IMG/VR virus record: IMGVR_UViG_3300031851_006073 | Coordinates: 1-60,799 of that record | Reading direction: 5' to 3' (one strand) | DNA: 60,799 bases | Source: a virus | Shown: piece after piece, positions 45,023-51,279 of the stretch | Numbering within the stretch: position 1 is the first letter of the stretch | Layout: each line of letters opens with the position of its first letter | Position numbers and translations under genes: made by a program | Notes under the pieces: model-generated | What the model was told of the DNA's origin: nothing | What the model saw: only the letters and a program-made list of their open reading frames with translations | Databases searched by the model: none

Positions 45023-45963
45023 TATATTAAATTGTTATCGATATAATATTGTAGATCTACATCCCAAAGCTTTTGGCCTAAAATTAATAATTTTGGAATT
45101 ATTCTTTCAGACTCTTTCCTGCTTCCGGTGAAAATAAATTGGCAGTTACCTGCGAATTCATGAGTTAACACCCTCATGTTGTGATAAATATATTTCATAT
45201 TAGACATATGCGGCGACCAACGGTTATGTTTTTCTATACTCGATATACTACCTTCGGTCACGACAAATAAATAACTATCGAAATCTCTAGCTCTCTGCAG
45301 TTCTTTTTTAAATCTTTCTAAGTTATTTTTGCTTAAAGTAGACTTAAAGTCCTGCTCCCCTTTTCTATCTACATAAGTATAATCATAATGTTCTTTACCT
45401 ACAGCATAATCTCCGAAGTCTAGTTTCAATAGTTCTGAACTAGAAAACTCTAAAGGTTGCTGTTCTCTTGTGTCTATGAAAATTTTAATAGAAGGGTCAA
45501 CCTCTGACCCCCAATCATCTGGCAGTCTAGACCCAAACATAGGCCTAACTTTAGCTTCCTTGCAGGCTGCAGAATACGACCCAAAATGTTTTTGATAAAG
45601 CTCTATGGTGGGCATCTCATTCACAGCGAGCTCTAAGTGAGAAGGGGCGCGCTTTAGATTTTTTTCTGACACTCTTTTTTTTAATAACTTTAGCATATAA
45701 GGTTTAACAATATCGCTTGATTGACTTTCGCACCACTTTATTAATTGATCCCTTGTAGAGAAATCTTTCGAGAAATATTGGTCTTTATTTTTGAAAGGAA
45801 GCAGCTCCTCTTTTCCTATTGATTGTGAATATAAATTATATCTAGGGTAGTATTTTATATAATACTCCGCTAGAGTTACCTTATGCGATCGCAGATGCAT
45901 GTGAAGTTTTTTCTCGCTCTCAAATCCTAGAGAGCAAATTTTGCATATATAATTAGATGACAT
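45022..45963 (-). CDS. XPF/ERCC4-like nuclease with C2H2 zinc finger
   Basis: The 313-residue protein has a zinc finger at the N-terminus (YICKICSLGFESEKKLHMHL then RSH; C-x2-C-x12-H-x3-H) and an ERCC4-type nuclease at about 165-290: KIFIDTREQQPLEFSSSELL, LKLDFGDYAVGKE and YVDRKGEQDFKSTLSKNNL, giving the D, E-R-K-like metal motif as V-D-R-K. Such nucleases cut branched DNA. Next to terminase it may resolve branches before packaging, as T4 endonuclease VII does. I use the ATG at 45963, preceded by AAAGAAG, rather than 18 bases upstream. It overlaps both neighbours. Confidence 0.8.
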   Translation of the reverse strand: MSSNYICKICSLGFESEKKLHMHLRSHKVTLAEYYIKYYPRYNLYSQSIGKEELLPFKNKDQYFSKDFSTRDQLIKWCESQSSDIVKPYMLKLLKKRVSEKNLKRAPSHLELAVNEMPTIELYQKHFGSYSAACKEAKVRPMFGSRLPDDWGSEVDPSIKIFIDTREQQPLEFSSSELLKLDFGDYAVGKEHYDYTYVDRKGEQDFKSTLSKNNLERFKKELQRARDFDSYLFVVTEGSISSIEKHNRWSPHMSNMKYIYHNMRVLTHEFAGNCQFIFTGSRKESERIIPKLLILGQKLWDVDLQYYIDNNLI

Positions 45964-47005
45964 CTTCTTTTGAAATCCCAAGCACCCTTGCTTTCCAGTT
46001 AGGCATAGACTCTAATCGATCAGCATCTTCTTTTGCAGCTCGCTTTTGTAATTCTGCAATTTTCAGCATAACCCCTCGCTCTTCTTCCTCCTGAAAAAGT
46101 TGAACTAGAGCTAATATGTTTGCATTCTGTTGCTGCTTAGAAGATATCCTCTTTGATCTATCTCCCTGCAATTTTTGAATTAAGGATTCCATTCTTTTTT
46201 CGCATTGATTATATTCTTCGCTTTTTGTTTTTAATAACTCCGCAAGTCTAACAGTTAAATCTTGCTGGTCTTCCGCTTCATCAAACATTCTATTTAATTT
46301 GTTAATCGCGCTTTGAATATTTTTTAAATGTATGTAATCCATGCAAACATTAATGTATAAATTAATTTCGTCACTAGTAAGGTCAGGTTTATCCCATGTT
46401 GCTCTTACGAATTCCGCTTCAAATAAGTCTCTATCGGCCTGCGCATCGTATGTATTTATTACCTGAATGAATCTGGGAGAAGAAAGAAAAGCTCCAAGGG
46501 ACTCAATACTTCTTTTCTCTGCCATCGTTAACTTGTCTTCGTTAATATTTGTTTGAGCGGAGTCGTTTATTTTTTTAATTATTTTACTTGTAGCTTTTGG
46601 CGAAGAATATCTCCTATTAATAGCGTCCTCTGAAGCTGGGGTTTTGATTTTTTCATTTGAATCTACGTAACCAAAAACCGCTTGATATTCCTTAGTGTTA
46701 TGAGTCACCCTAATTTCTGGAAACAGTACGGTAGCAACCTGCGCACAGGTCATGCCGTTTGACACAGATTGATCTACGAAATCTTTTTGCTCTTCAGATA
46801 ACGAAATATCTTCTTTAGGGTAAATATGCTTTGTTTCGTAATCGATTTCGTTGGTCAATAAAAACTCTCTAACAGCTCTTCCTTGTTTACTTCTTCCGTC
46901 AATTTTTTCTACCTCAGGAAAAGCCAGCTTAGTTAATTGCGTAAGGTCAGATACTTTTTTTGCATTTTCTCTAACGATCTGTTTTTGATCTTCCGTCAAA
47001 TCCAT
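45953..47005 (-). CDS. Candidate small terminase-like DNA-binding protein
   Basis: The 350-residue protein has two tandem repeats of about 55 residues: LTEDQKQIVRENAKKVSDLT with LTKLAFPEVEK, and LSEEQKDFVDQSVSNGMTCA with VATVLFPEIRV. Each looks like a helix-turn-helix. A helical middle and a coiled coil (QQDLTVRLAELLKTKSEEYN) follow. Together with its place two genes before terL this suggests a small terminase that recognises DNA, but no family signature is present. It overlaps the sigma-like gene by ten bases. A role as a transcription factor is an alternative. Confidence 0.5.
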   Translation of the reverse strand: MDLTEDQKQIVRENAKKVSDLTQLTKLAFPEVEKIDGRSKQGRAVREFLLTNEIDYETKHIYPKEDISLSEEQKDFVDQSVSNGMTCAQVATVLFPEIRVTHNTKEYQAVFGYVDSNEKIKTPASEDAINRRYSSPKATSKIIKKINDSAQTNINEDKLTMAEKRSIESLGAFLSSPRFIQVINTYDAQADRDLFEAEFVRATWDKPDLTSDEINLYINVCMDYIHLKNIQSAINKLNRMFDEAEDQQDLTVRLAELLKTKSEEYNQCEKRMESLIQKLQGDRSKRISSKQQQNANILALVQLFQEEEERGVMLKIAELQKRAAKEDADRLESMPNWKARVLGISKEDVI

Positions 47006-47739
47006 AATATTGTTGGCCTAACAGAGATGATATCCTCTCTCTTTAAAATTTCTTGAGCTTTTTGTTTAAATGTTTTCTTGAGATTCTTAATTTGTTTATA
47101 TCCAGCTTTTCTCCCTTTTTCGGAGGTTTTATACCCCATCTTCTTAGCGACTTCTTCTTCATCTAGATGTTTCACGAATAACAATTCATATACTTTATAC
47201 TGCTTAGCAGACAACTCTTTTTCCATATGTTTATTCAATTTATCTTGAGATTCCAGAAGGTCAAAATTCTGGTCATGCATCGATGAAATTTCATGGGTGT
47301 GATTTTCCAAAGCTAATGCCATTTTGATTCCATACGCAGGTTTTTTAGTTCTCTCCCATTTAGCGTATAAAGGGCAAGAGGAGTCTTGCGCACCGCTTTT
47401 AGTAAAGCCGCAAAGAGACGACTCTCCTCCGTCCTTAGTGGCGCACGATTGATTGAAGGGGCAGTTTAAGCACGGTCTTACAAAATTACTGTAGTTGTTT
47501 CGCAAGATGTTTTTCATTTGATTAGTAATAATTTTATTAACCCAAGGTTTTAAAGATCTAGATTGATCCCATTGGTGCCATTTTTTATGTATGTGAGCCT
47601 TTATTATTTGCTGAACGTCATCAAAGTCAAACCAGGCTAATGAATCCAAGAACCATTTACCTTTTCTCTTTTTTATCTCTAAGTCAATTTCTTCCGCCTT
47701 GTCCTCGTAAGAGAAATTAAGACTTTCTTGAGTTTCCAC
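46996..47739 (-). CDS. Sigma factor-like protein with cysteine cluster
   Basis: The 247-residue protein has a sigma region 2-like part at about 35-85 (FDFDDVQQIIKAHIHKKWHQ, then LKPWVNKIITNQMKNILRN) and a region 4-like part at about 175-235 (LSAKQYKVYELLFVKHLDEE, EEVAKKMGYKT). Between them is a cysteine cluster, C90, C93, C99, C110 and C122, which may bind zinc or an iron-sulfur centre. It should direct host RNA polymerase to phage promoters, as T4 gp55 does for late genes. It overlaps a zinc-ribbon gene upstream by 23 bases. The GTGTA motif before late genes is its possible target. Confidence 0.75.
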   Translation of the reverse strand: METQESLNFSYEDKAEEIDLEIKKRKGKWFLDSLAWFDFDDVQQIIKAHIHKKWHQWDQSRSLKPWVNKIITNQMKNILRNNYSNFVRPCLNCPFNQSCATKDGGESSLCGFTKSGAQDSSCPLYAKWERTKKPAYGIKMALALENHTHEISSMHDQNFDLLESQDKLNKHMEKELSAKQYKVYELLFVKHLDEEEVAKKMGYKTSEKGRKAGYKQIKNLKKTFKQKAQEILKREDIISVRPTILWI

Positions 47740-48061
47740 GTTTTTTAGTTTTCTTTGCAGGTTTATTATCTTCTTCGAAATTTTCGAAAGCTTCTAGTGG
47801 AACAAGATCTTTTAAATCAAATTTATTTTTGTCGCTTTCAATAGAGTACGATAGTTTTGAAATATGAGGTACTTCATAAATATCTACTCCATCAGGATCA
47901 TCAATCATTTCCGCTCTCCTTGGAGCGGATTTGCGCGGAGCAGCTTTTGTTTTTGCTGCAGATAATATATTTAAACTCTCTCCGCATCCACCACAGAATT
48001 TTGGAGCAAGAACAGAGTACATATTTTTAAATCCACAATGCGGACAGTAAGAAAAGGCCAT
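47717..48061 (-). CDS. Zinc-ribbon protein upstream of sigma-like gene
   Basis: The 114-residue protein begins with a zinc ribbon (YCPHCG and FCGGCGES, residues 6-28), then a basic linker rich in Lys, Ala and Arg, an acidic middle and a Lys-rich tail. It is translated with the sigma-like gene (23-base overlap), so a role as a partner in phage transcription is possible, like a T4 gp33-type co-activator; this is inference. Its promoter is the first of the operon that ends with terL. Confidence 0.6.
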   Translation of the reverse strand: MAFSYCPHCGFKNMYSVLAPKFCGGCGESLNILSAAKTKAAPRKSAPRRAEMIDDPDGVDIYEVPHISKLSYSIESDKNKFDLKDLVPLEAFENFEEDNKPAKKTKKRGNSRKS

Positions 48062-48069
48062 AATAATAT

Positions 48070-48097
48070 ATTATAGCTAAAAAAAAAATTATATCAA
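48070..48097 (-). promoter_or_regulatory. Sigma70-like promoter of the transcription-packaging operon
   Basis: On the minus strand, TTGATA and a perfect TATAAT are 16 bases apart, with eight bases to the ATG at 48061. It overlaps the end of the GAF-domain gene and should drive zinc ribbon, sigma, small-terminase-like, XPF-like and terL genes. Confidence 0.65.
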
Positions 48098-48679
48098 ATA
48101 CCCTGAGATAACTATAGCTTGTTTTTCTGTAAATTCTTCTGCATCAGAACCCCATTCCCTTTTCTCCTTTACATACTCAAGACAAATAACTCCCAGTATT
48201 TTTCCATTTAAAGTTTTAACGGGTCTAGAGAATAAACTTTTAACACCTTTTTTTTCTAGGAAAGATTTAAAACTTATATCTTCTCTATAATTCGCTACAT
48301 CTTTACATACGAAAGTTTTTTCCTCAGCGATAGATTTTGTTAAATCGTGAAGATTAGAAACTCTAATGTTTTGCATGTTCTGACATTCCGAGCTTATTCC
48401 CTCACTAATAACTTCGTATGTACAACTCAATTTCTGCTGACTTCTTCCAGAGAAATAGTGCTCTCCGTTATGAAATTCCAAAATGTAAACTCTATCAGCT
48501 TCTGTTTTTTGCATAATAAAATTTAATGCAGAAACGACATTACTATGAGCCCTAGGGTCATAATTTAATTCCTTACTTTTTTTTTCGTCGTATTTTATTT
48601 TCAACCACATTCCAATAACAGCTGTTGCTGCGGAGACTACAGCTGTTAGCACGCTTATAATATCAAGTCCACTATTCAT
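48089..48679 (-). CDS. Membrane-anchored GAF-like domain protein
   Basis: The 196-residue protein has a hydrophobic segment at about 8-28 (ISVLTAVVSAATAVIGMWL) followed by a GAF-like domain: ADRVYILEFHNGEHYFSGRS, LSCTYEVISEGISS and SRPVKTLNGKILGVICLEYV. Such domains bind small ligands or act as sensors. It starts inside the stop of the spanin-like gene (ATGA), in a three-gene group with the holin-like gene. That raises the idea of a sensor tied to lysis timing, but nothing shows it directly. Confidence 0.6.
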   Translation of the reverse strand: MNSGLDIISVLTAVVSAATAVIGMWLKIKYDEKKSKELNYDPRAHSNVVSALNFIMQKTEADRVYILEFHNGEHYFSGRSQQKLSCTYEVISEGISSECQNMQNIRVSNLHDLTKSIAEEKTFVCKDVANYREDISFKSFLEKKGVKSLFSRPVKTLNGKILGVICLEYVKEKREWGSDAEEFTEKQAIVISGYLI

Positions 48680-48903
48680 TTTTTAAAAATTAAAGGTATA
48701 ATTGTCGATAATAAAACTATTAATATAATCACCCCGAACCAAATTAAAGGGTCTTGATGGTTATATATTTCATCGGTTTTTATAATATTAAGTACATTTG
48801 ATTTTTCTTGAAGAGAATCAGTATTTGGTTTTCTGCTTAAAAGTTTTGCAGTTTTGTTTGTGCATGCATTAAAAAAGAAGGTCGTAAACAATAAAAACCT
48901 CAT
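48676..48903 (-). CDS. Candidate unimolecular spanin
   Basis: The 75-residue protein has a short signal followed by a lipobox-like FFFNAC (Cys at 14), about 40 polar residues, and a C-terminal hydrophobic segment (LIWFGVIILIVLLSTIIPLI) with a Lys pair at the end. A lipoprotein head and an inner-membrane tail are the plan of u-spanins such as T1 gp11, which join inner and outer membranes at lysis. It is shorter than T1 gp11. It lies between holin-like and GAF genes with ATGA overlaps at both ends. Confidence 0.55.
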   Translation of the reverse strand: MRFLLFTTFFFNACTNKTAKLLSRKPNTDSLQEKSNVLNIIKTDEIYNHQDPLIWFGVIILIVLLSTIIPLIFKK

Positions 48904-49334
48904 CTACGCTTACTGGGGATTGCATAAAAACCGATAACCATAAAACATAAATCCATAAACGACGCAAGCATCAACCCTCCGGTCATTTGAACTAATTCCC
49001 AATCTTTTCCTCCAAAAATCCATCCAAAAAATCCCCATTTTGCATTATCTCCTTTTGGGACGATTAAGTCGTATGATATATGAGGATTCATTGCGTAATA
49101 AATCATTAAAAAGCACATAGTGAAAGTTATGCTCATAAATAAAATTCTTCTGGTTATCTTGACAAACGGATCTCTTGCATTAGCTTCCTGGCTTGCGATT
49201 AGAGCGTTCAACATTTTCTCGTCCCTTGCGGCAAGCGCCAGCTGATCTTGCCTTTTTTGCTCTAGCCATGCATTAATTAAATTACATGCTAGTTTTATTC
49301 CGGCTCCTATAATAGTATTTAATATTGGCCCCAT
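48900..49334 (-). CDS. Holin-like membrane protein
   Basis: The 144-residue protein has two clear membrane segments (about 65-84, ILFMSITFTMCFLMIYYAM; about 117-138, GGLMLASFMDLCFMVIGFYA), perhaps a third at the N-terminus, and a basic end (PSKRR). It resembles multi-segment holins and gene-transfer-agent holins in outline. It is first in a coupled group with the spanin-like gene. No endolysin was found in the window, so the lysis assignment rests on topology and context. A GTGTA motif lies 11 bases before the ATG. Confidence 0.55.
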   Translation of the reverse strand: MGPILNTIIGAGIKLACNLINAWLEQKRQDQLALAARDEKMLNALIASQEANARDPFVKITRRILFMSITFTMCFLMIYYAMNPHISYDLIVPKGDNAKWGFFGWIFGGKDWELVQMTGGLMLASFMDLCFMVIGFYAIPSKRR

Positions 49335-49340
49335 AGGTCA

Positions 49341-49350
49341 TATGTTACAC
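49341..49350 (-). promoter_or_regulatory. GTGTA-type promoter candidate for lysis genes
   Basis: The minus strand reads GTGTAACATA, identical to the site at 6796, with 11 bases from core to ATG at 49334. Confidence 0.5.
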
Positions 49351-49376
49351 CTTCTAGTTAAAAAAATATAAAAAAC

Positions 49377-49386
49377 GTGTAATATA
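49377..49386 (+). promoter_or_regulatory. GTGTA-type promoter candidate
   Basis: GTGTAATATA, identical to the site at 38674, lies nine bases (from the core) before the ATG at 49391. It diverges from the lysis site 27 bases away. Confidence 0.5.
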
Positions 49387-49390
49387 TTAC

Positions 49391-49585
49391 ATGTCACAAA
49401 AGTCAATTCTTGAAACATTAAGTAAAAATTTAAATTCGTATCAATCTACCTGTTGGTTAAAAACAGAAAATGCAAAATTAAACGGTTCAACTCCGGCAGA
49501 GTTAATGATGGAAAATCAAACAGATAAAGTTGTTAGAATTTTACCAGATGAAATAAAAAGAATTAAAAGTAAAAAAAATGACTAA
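49391..49585 (+). CDS. MbcA/ParS/Xre-like C-terminal domain protein
   Basis: The 64-residue protein has CWLKTENAKLNGSTPAELMM and a following helix (KVVRILPDEIKRI), the pattern of the toxin-binding domain of MbcA/ParS/Xre antitoxins (W-L...LNG.TP.EL). No toxin gene is next to it; its neighbours are the holin-like gene and a fibre gene. It could be a decoy antitoxin against a host toxin or a small DNA-binding regulator. The gene ends one base before the convergent fibre gene begins to overlap it. Confidence 0.6.
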   Translation: MSQKSILETLSKNLNSYQSTCWLKTENAKLNGSTPAELMMENQTDKVVRILPDEIKRIKSKKND

Positions 49586-50293
49586 TTATTCTTGAGGGAA
49601 GTCAACCAATAAAAAACGCTTCCACGTATTGGTGTCTATGCAAAAATACATGTAATTTTGATCATACCCAAATTGACCTGGAACTCCGTAAGAATTACTC
49701 CCAGCGGGAACATATTTTACTGCGTCTTCTACTGTTGGAGAATCATAATCTGTTGAAATCGTCGCTAATATAGCTGCATTCAAAGGTTGAGAAGCGAGAG
49801 CGTTTAACGAAGGATATACACTTGAATTTCCAGTAATCTCATAATATATGTTTTCCAGCGATACTCGATCATTTACGAGGTCATAATTAATATCAGCATA
49901 TAATACAAAATTTATTGTTTTAATAATTTCTTGATTTGACAGGTACGAAGGAATGATGTTATCTACTCCATTTACAGAAAAAGATCCCGTCGGCTTAATG
50001 AGGTTAACCGAATTCCCTCCCCATGCAATATTAATTGAAAATGTACTATTTCTAGAAAGTAAGTTATCTGACTGAAAAATAATGTTATTTGCTGCGTTTG
50101 GGTTTGCATTAACGCTTATATTTTTTTGATCTAAATACTGCCTCAATTTTAATGATTCTTGCACGAACGTGCTACCTGCCATTTTATATGTGCCGCCCGC
50201 AGGTTTTTGGACTAGAATATAATCTAAATTAGGTTCGAATGATGTATCTAAACTCGGAAGAGTTGGTAAGTTTTCTATTCTTTGAGAAGTCAT
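49586..50293 (-). CDS. Short tail fibre or tail-tip protein
   Basis: The 235-residue protein ends with FGYDQNYMYFCIDTNTWKRF, a block typical of the C-terminal tips of phage fibres. The N-terminal part (LPSLDTSFEPNLDYILVQKP) looks like an attachment segment, and the middle is beta-rich. The function is likely adhesion to the host surface. It stands alone on the minus strand between two small plus-strand genes, with a GTGTA motif 12 bases before its ATG. Confidence 0.65.
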   Translation of the reverse strand: MTSQRIENLPTLPSLDTSFEPNLDYILVQKPAGGTYKMAGSTFVQESLKLRQYLDQKNISVNANPNAANNIIFQSDNLLSRNSTFSINIAWGGNSVNLIKPTGSFSVNGVDNIIPSYLSNQEIIKTINFVLYADINYDLVNDRVSLENIYYEITGNSSVYPSLNALASQPLNAAILATISTDYDSPTVEDAVKYVPAGSNSYGVPGQFGYDQNYMYFCIDTNTWKRFLLVDFPQE

Positions 50294-50300
50294 TGTTATA

Positions 50301-50310
50301 ATTACTACAC
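50301..50310 (-). promoter_or_regulatory. GTGTA-type promoter candidate for short fibre
   Basis: The minus strand reads GTGTAGTAAT, 12 bases from core to the ATG at 50293. Confidence 0.45.
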
Positions 50311-50453
50311 TTAATTTTGAAAGAGATCTTCCTAAAAAGATGGTTGCAAATCATTTGCACATTCTTATTTTATCGATTATATATTATATTTTCTATATAT
50401 ACTAAACAAAAATAATTTATTGATAATCTTATATTTTACACTACTATAACTTA

Positions 50454-50648
50454 ATGAATGATCATTTAACTATCGTGAGCTTACTATTAGCTTTATTTTT
50501 TATGATGTGGTTTGCATGGGATCAAAATGAATTGGTAAACAATCAAAATCAAGAAATTAGAACATTACAACAACAAGTAATATTTCATAATTTATTCACT
50601 CAAAGAATATATAACAATCAAAACCCAACATACAATAATACAGATTAA
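50454..50648 (+). CDS. Small single-pass membrane protein (64 aa)
   Basis: The 64-residue protein has one membrane segment at about 6-24 (TIVSLLLALFFMMWFAW) and a short polar helix after it (NQNQEIRTLQQQVIFHN) that could be a coiled coil, with an Asn-rich end. It could be an i-spanin-like or other membrane factor; I do not assign it. Its upstream region is very AT-rich (TATAAC and TACACT boxes) without a clear -35. Confidence 0.5.
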   Translation: MNDHLTIVSLLLALFFMMWFAWDQNELVNNQNQEIRTLQQQVIFHNLFTQRIYNNQNPTYNNTD

Positions 50649-50671
50649 TACTTTAAAAAAAATCAAAACTA

Positions 50672-50677
50672 TATAAT
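50672..50677 (+). promoter_or_regulatory. -10 box before 50685 gene
   Basis: A perfect TATAAT ends seven bases before the ATG at 50685. The -35 region is weak. Confidence 0.4.
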
Positions 50678-50684
50678 ATAAAAC

Positions 50685-50990
50685 ATGACAGATCAAAACA
50701 CTCAAAATACAGATAATCAAGTATCACAAGAACGCGAGGACGCAGTAGTTGCTCTAGCTAACGAATTTCTAGGGCGAGCAACGCTAGCAGAAGCCCTCTC
50801 TCAAGTCTCTCTTAACGCAGTGCTTCAATTAGTGCAAAACCAAGCTGTAGCTCAAGGACGTAAACAAGTTGAAGAAATGAATGACGATGAAGTTAAATCG
50901 TTGCTTGAAATTGCCGCGAAAAGCAAAACAGAAAATGCCGCAAATGAAGCGGTCGAGCAGGTTAGCGAAGAAACTGCTGCAGCGAGTTAA
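50685..50990 (+). CDS. Small acidic hypothetical protein (101 aa)
   Basis: The 101-residue protein is acidic, rich in Ala, Gln, Asn and Glu, and helical (LANEFLGRATLAEALSQVSL, AVAQGRKQVEEMNDDEVKSL). I do not recognise it. It converges on a 105-residue minus-strand gene, and their ends overlap by 29 bases. A terminator for this gene lies inside the other gene. Confidence 0.55.
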   Translation: MTDQNTQNTDNQVSQEREDAVVALANEFLGRATLAEALSQVSLNAVLQLVQNQAVAQGRKQVEEMNDDEVKSLLEIAAKSKTENAANEAVEQVSEETAAAS

Positions 50991-51279
50991 TAATTTCGCT
51001 TAGATTATAGCAGGCGATACGGTCTGTAACAATATTATAACCCGGGGTAGTTCCAATACTATACCCGGGTTCTTTTTGGTCTGTAAGAATTAACTCTGAG
51101 ATAAAATCATGAGCCCCCTTACTCTTTAACCAATTCCAGTAGATTGATCGAGTGCCAGGTTCGCACTCGAGTAGCACATCTTCAAAAATATAAGTTTTTG
51201 CGTATAATGTAACATCGCGAAAACAGGATATCTCGCTAGGAGGTTCGCTCAGGATCGATTGAATTATCAGTTTCTTCAT
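50962..51279 (-). CDS. Hypothetical protein after the giant tail protein (105 aa)
   Basis: The 105-residue protein has no motif I can name. It overlaps the end of the 1888-residue gene by 44 bases, so it is probably coupled to it, and runs against the 50685 gene. A PGYSIG/PGYNIV pair of phrases results from the terminator hairpin inside it. It may be a chaperone or an accessory of the giant protein, which is a guess from place alone. Confidence 0.5.
   Translation of the reverse strand: MKKLIIQSILSEPPSEISCFRDVTLYAKTYIFEDVLLECEPGTRSIYWNWLKSKGAHDFISELILTDQKEPGYSIGTTPGYNIVTDRIACYNLSEIINSLQQFLR
51039..51077 (+). terminator. Terminator of 50685 gene inside the opposite gene
   Basis: AACCCGGG (51039-51046) pairs with CCCGGGTT (51064-51071); the inner TAGT/ACTA can extend the stem with a bulge. 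The plus strand continues CTTTTT. It lies within the 50962-51279 coding region on the other strand. Confidence 0.65.
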
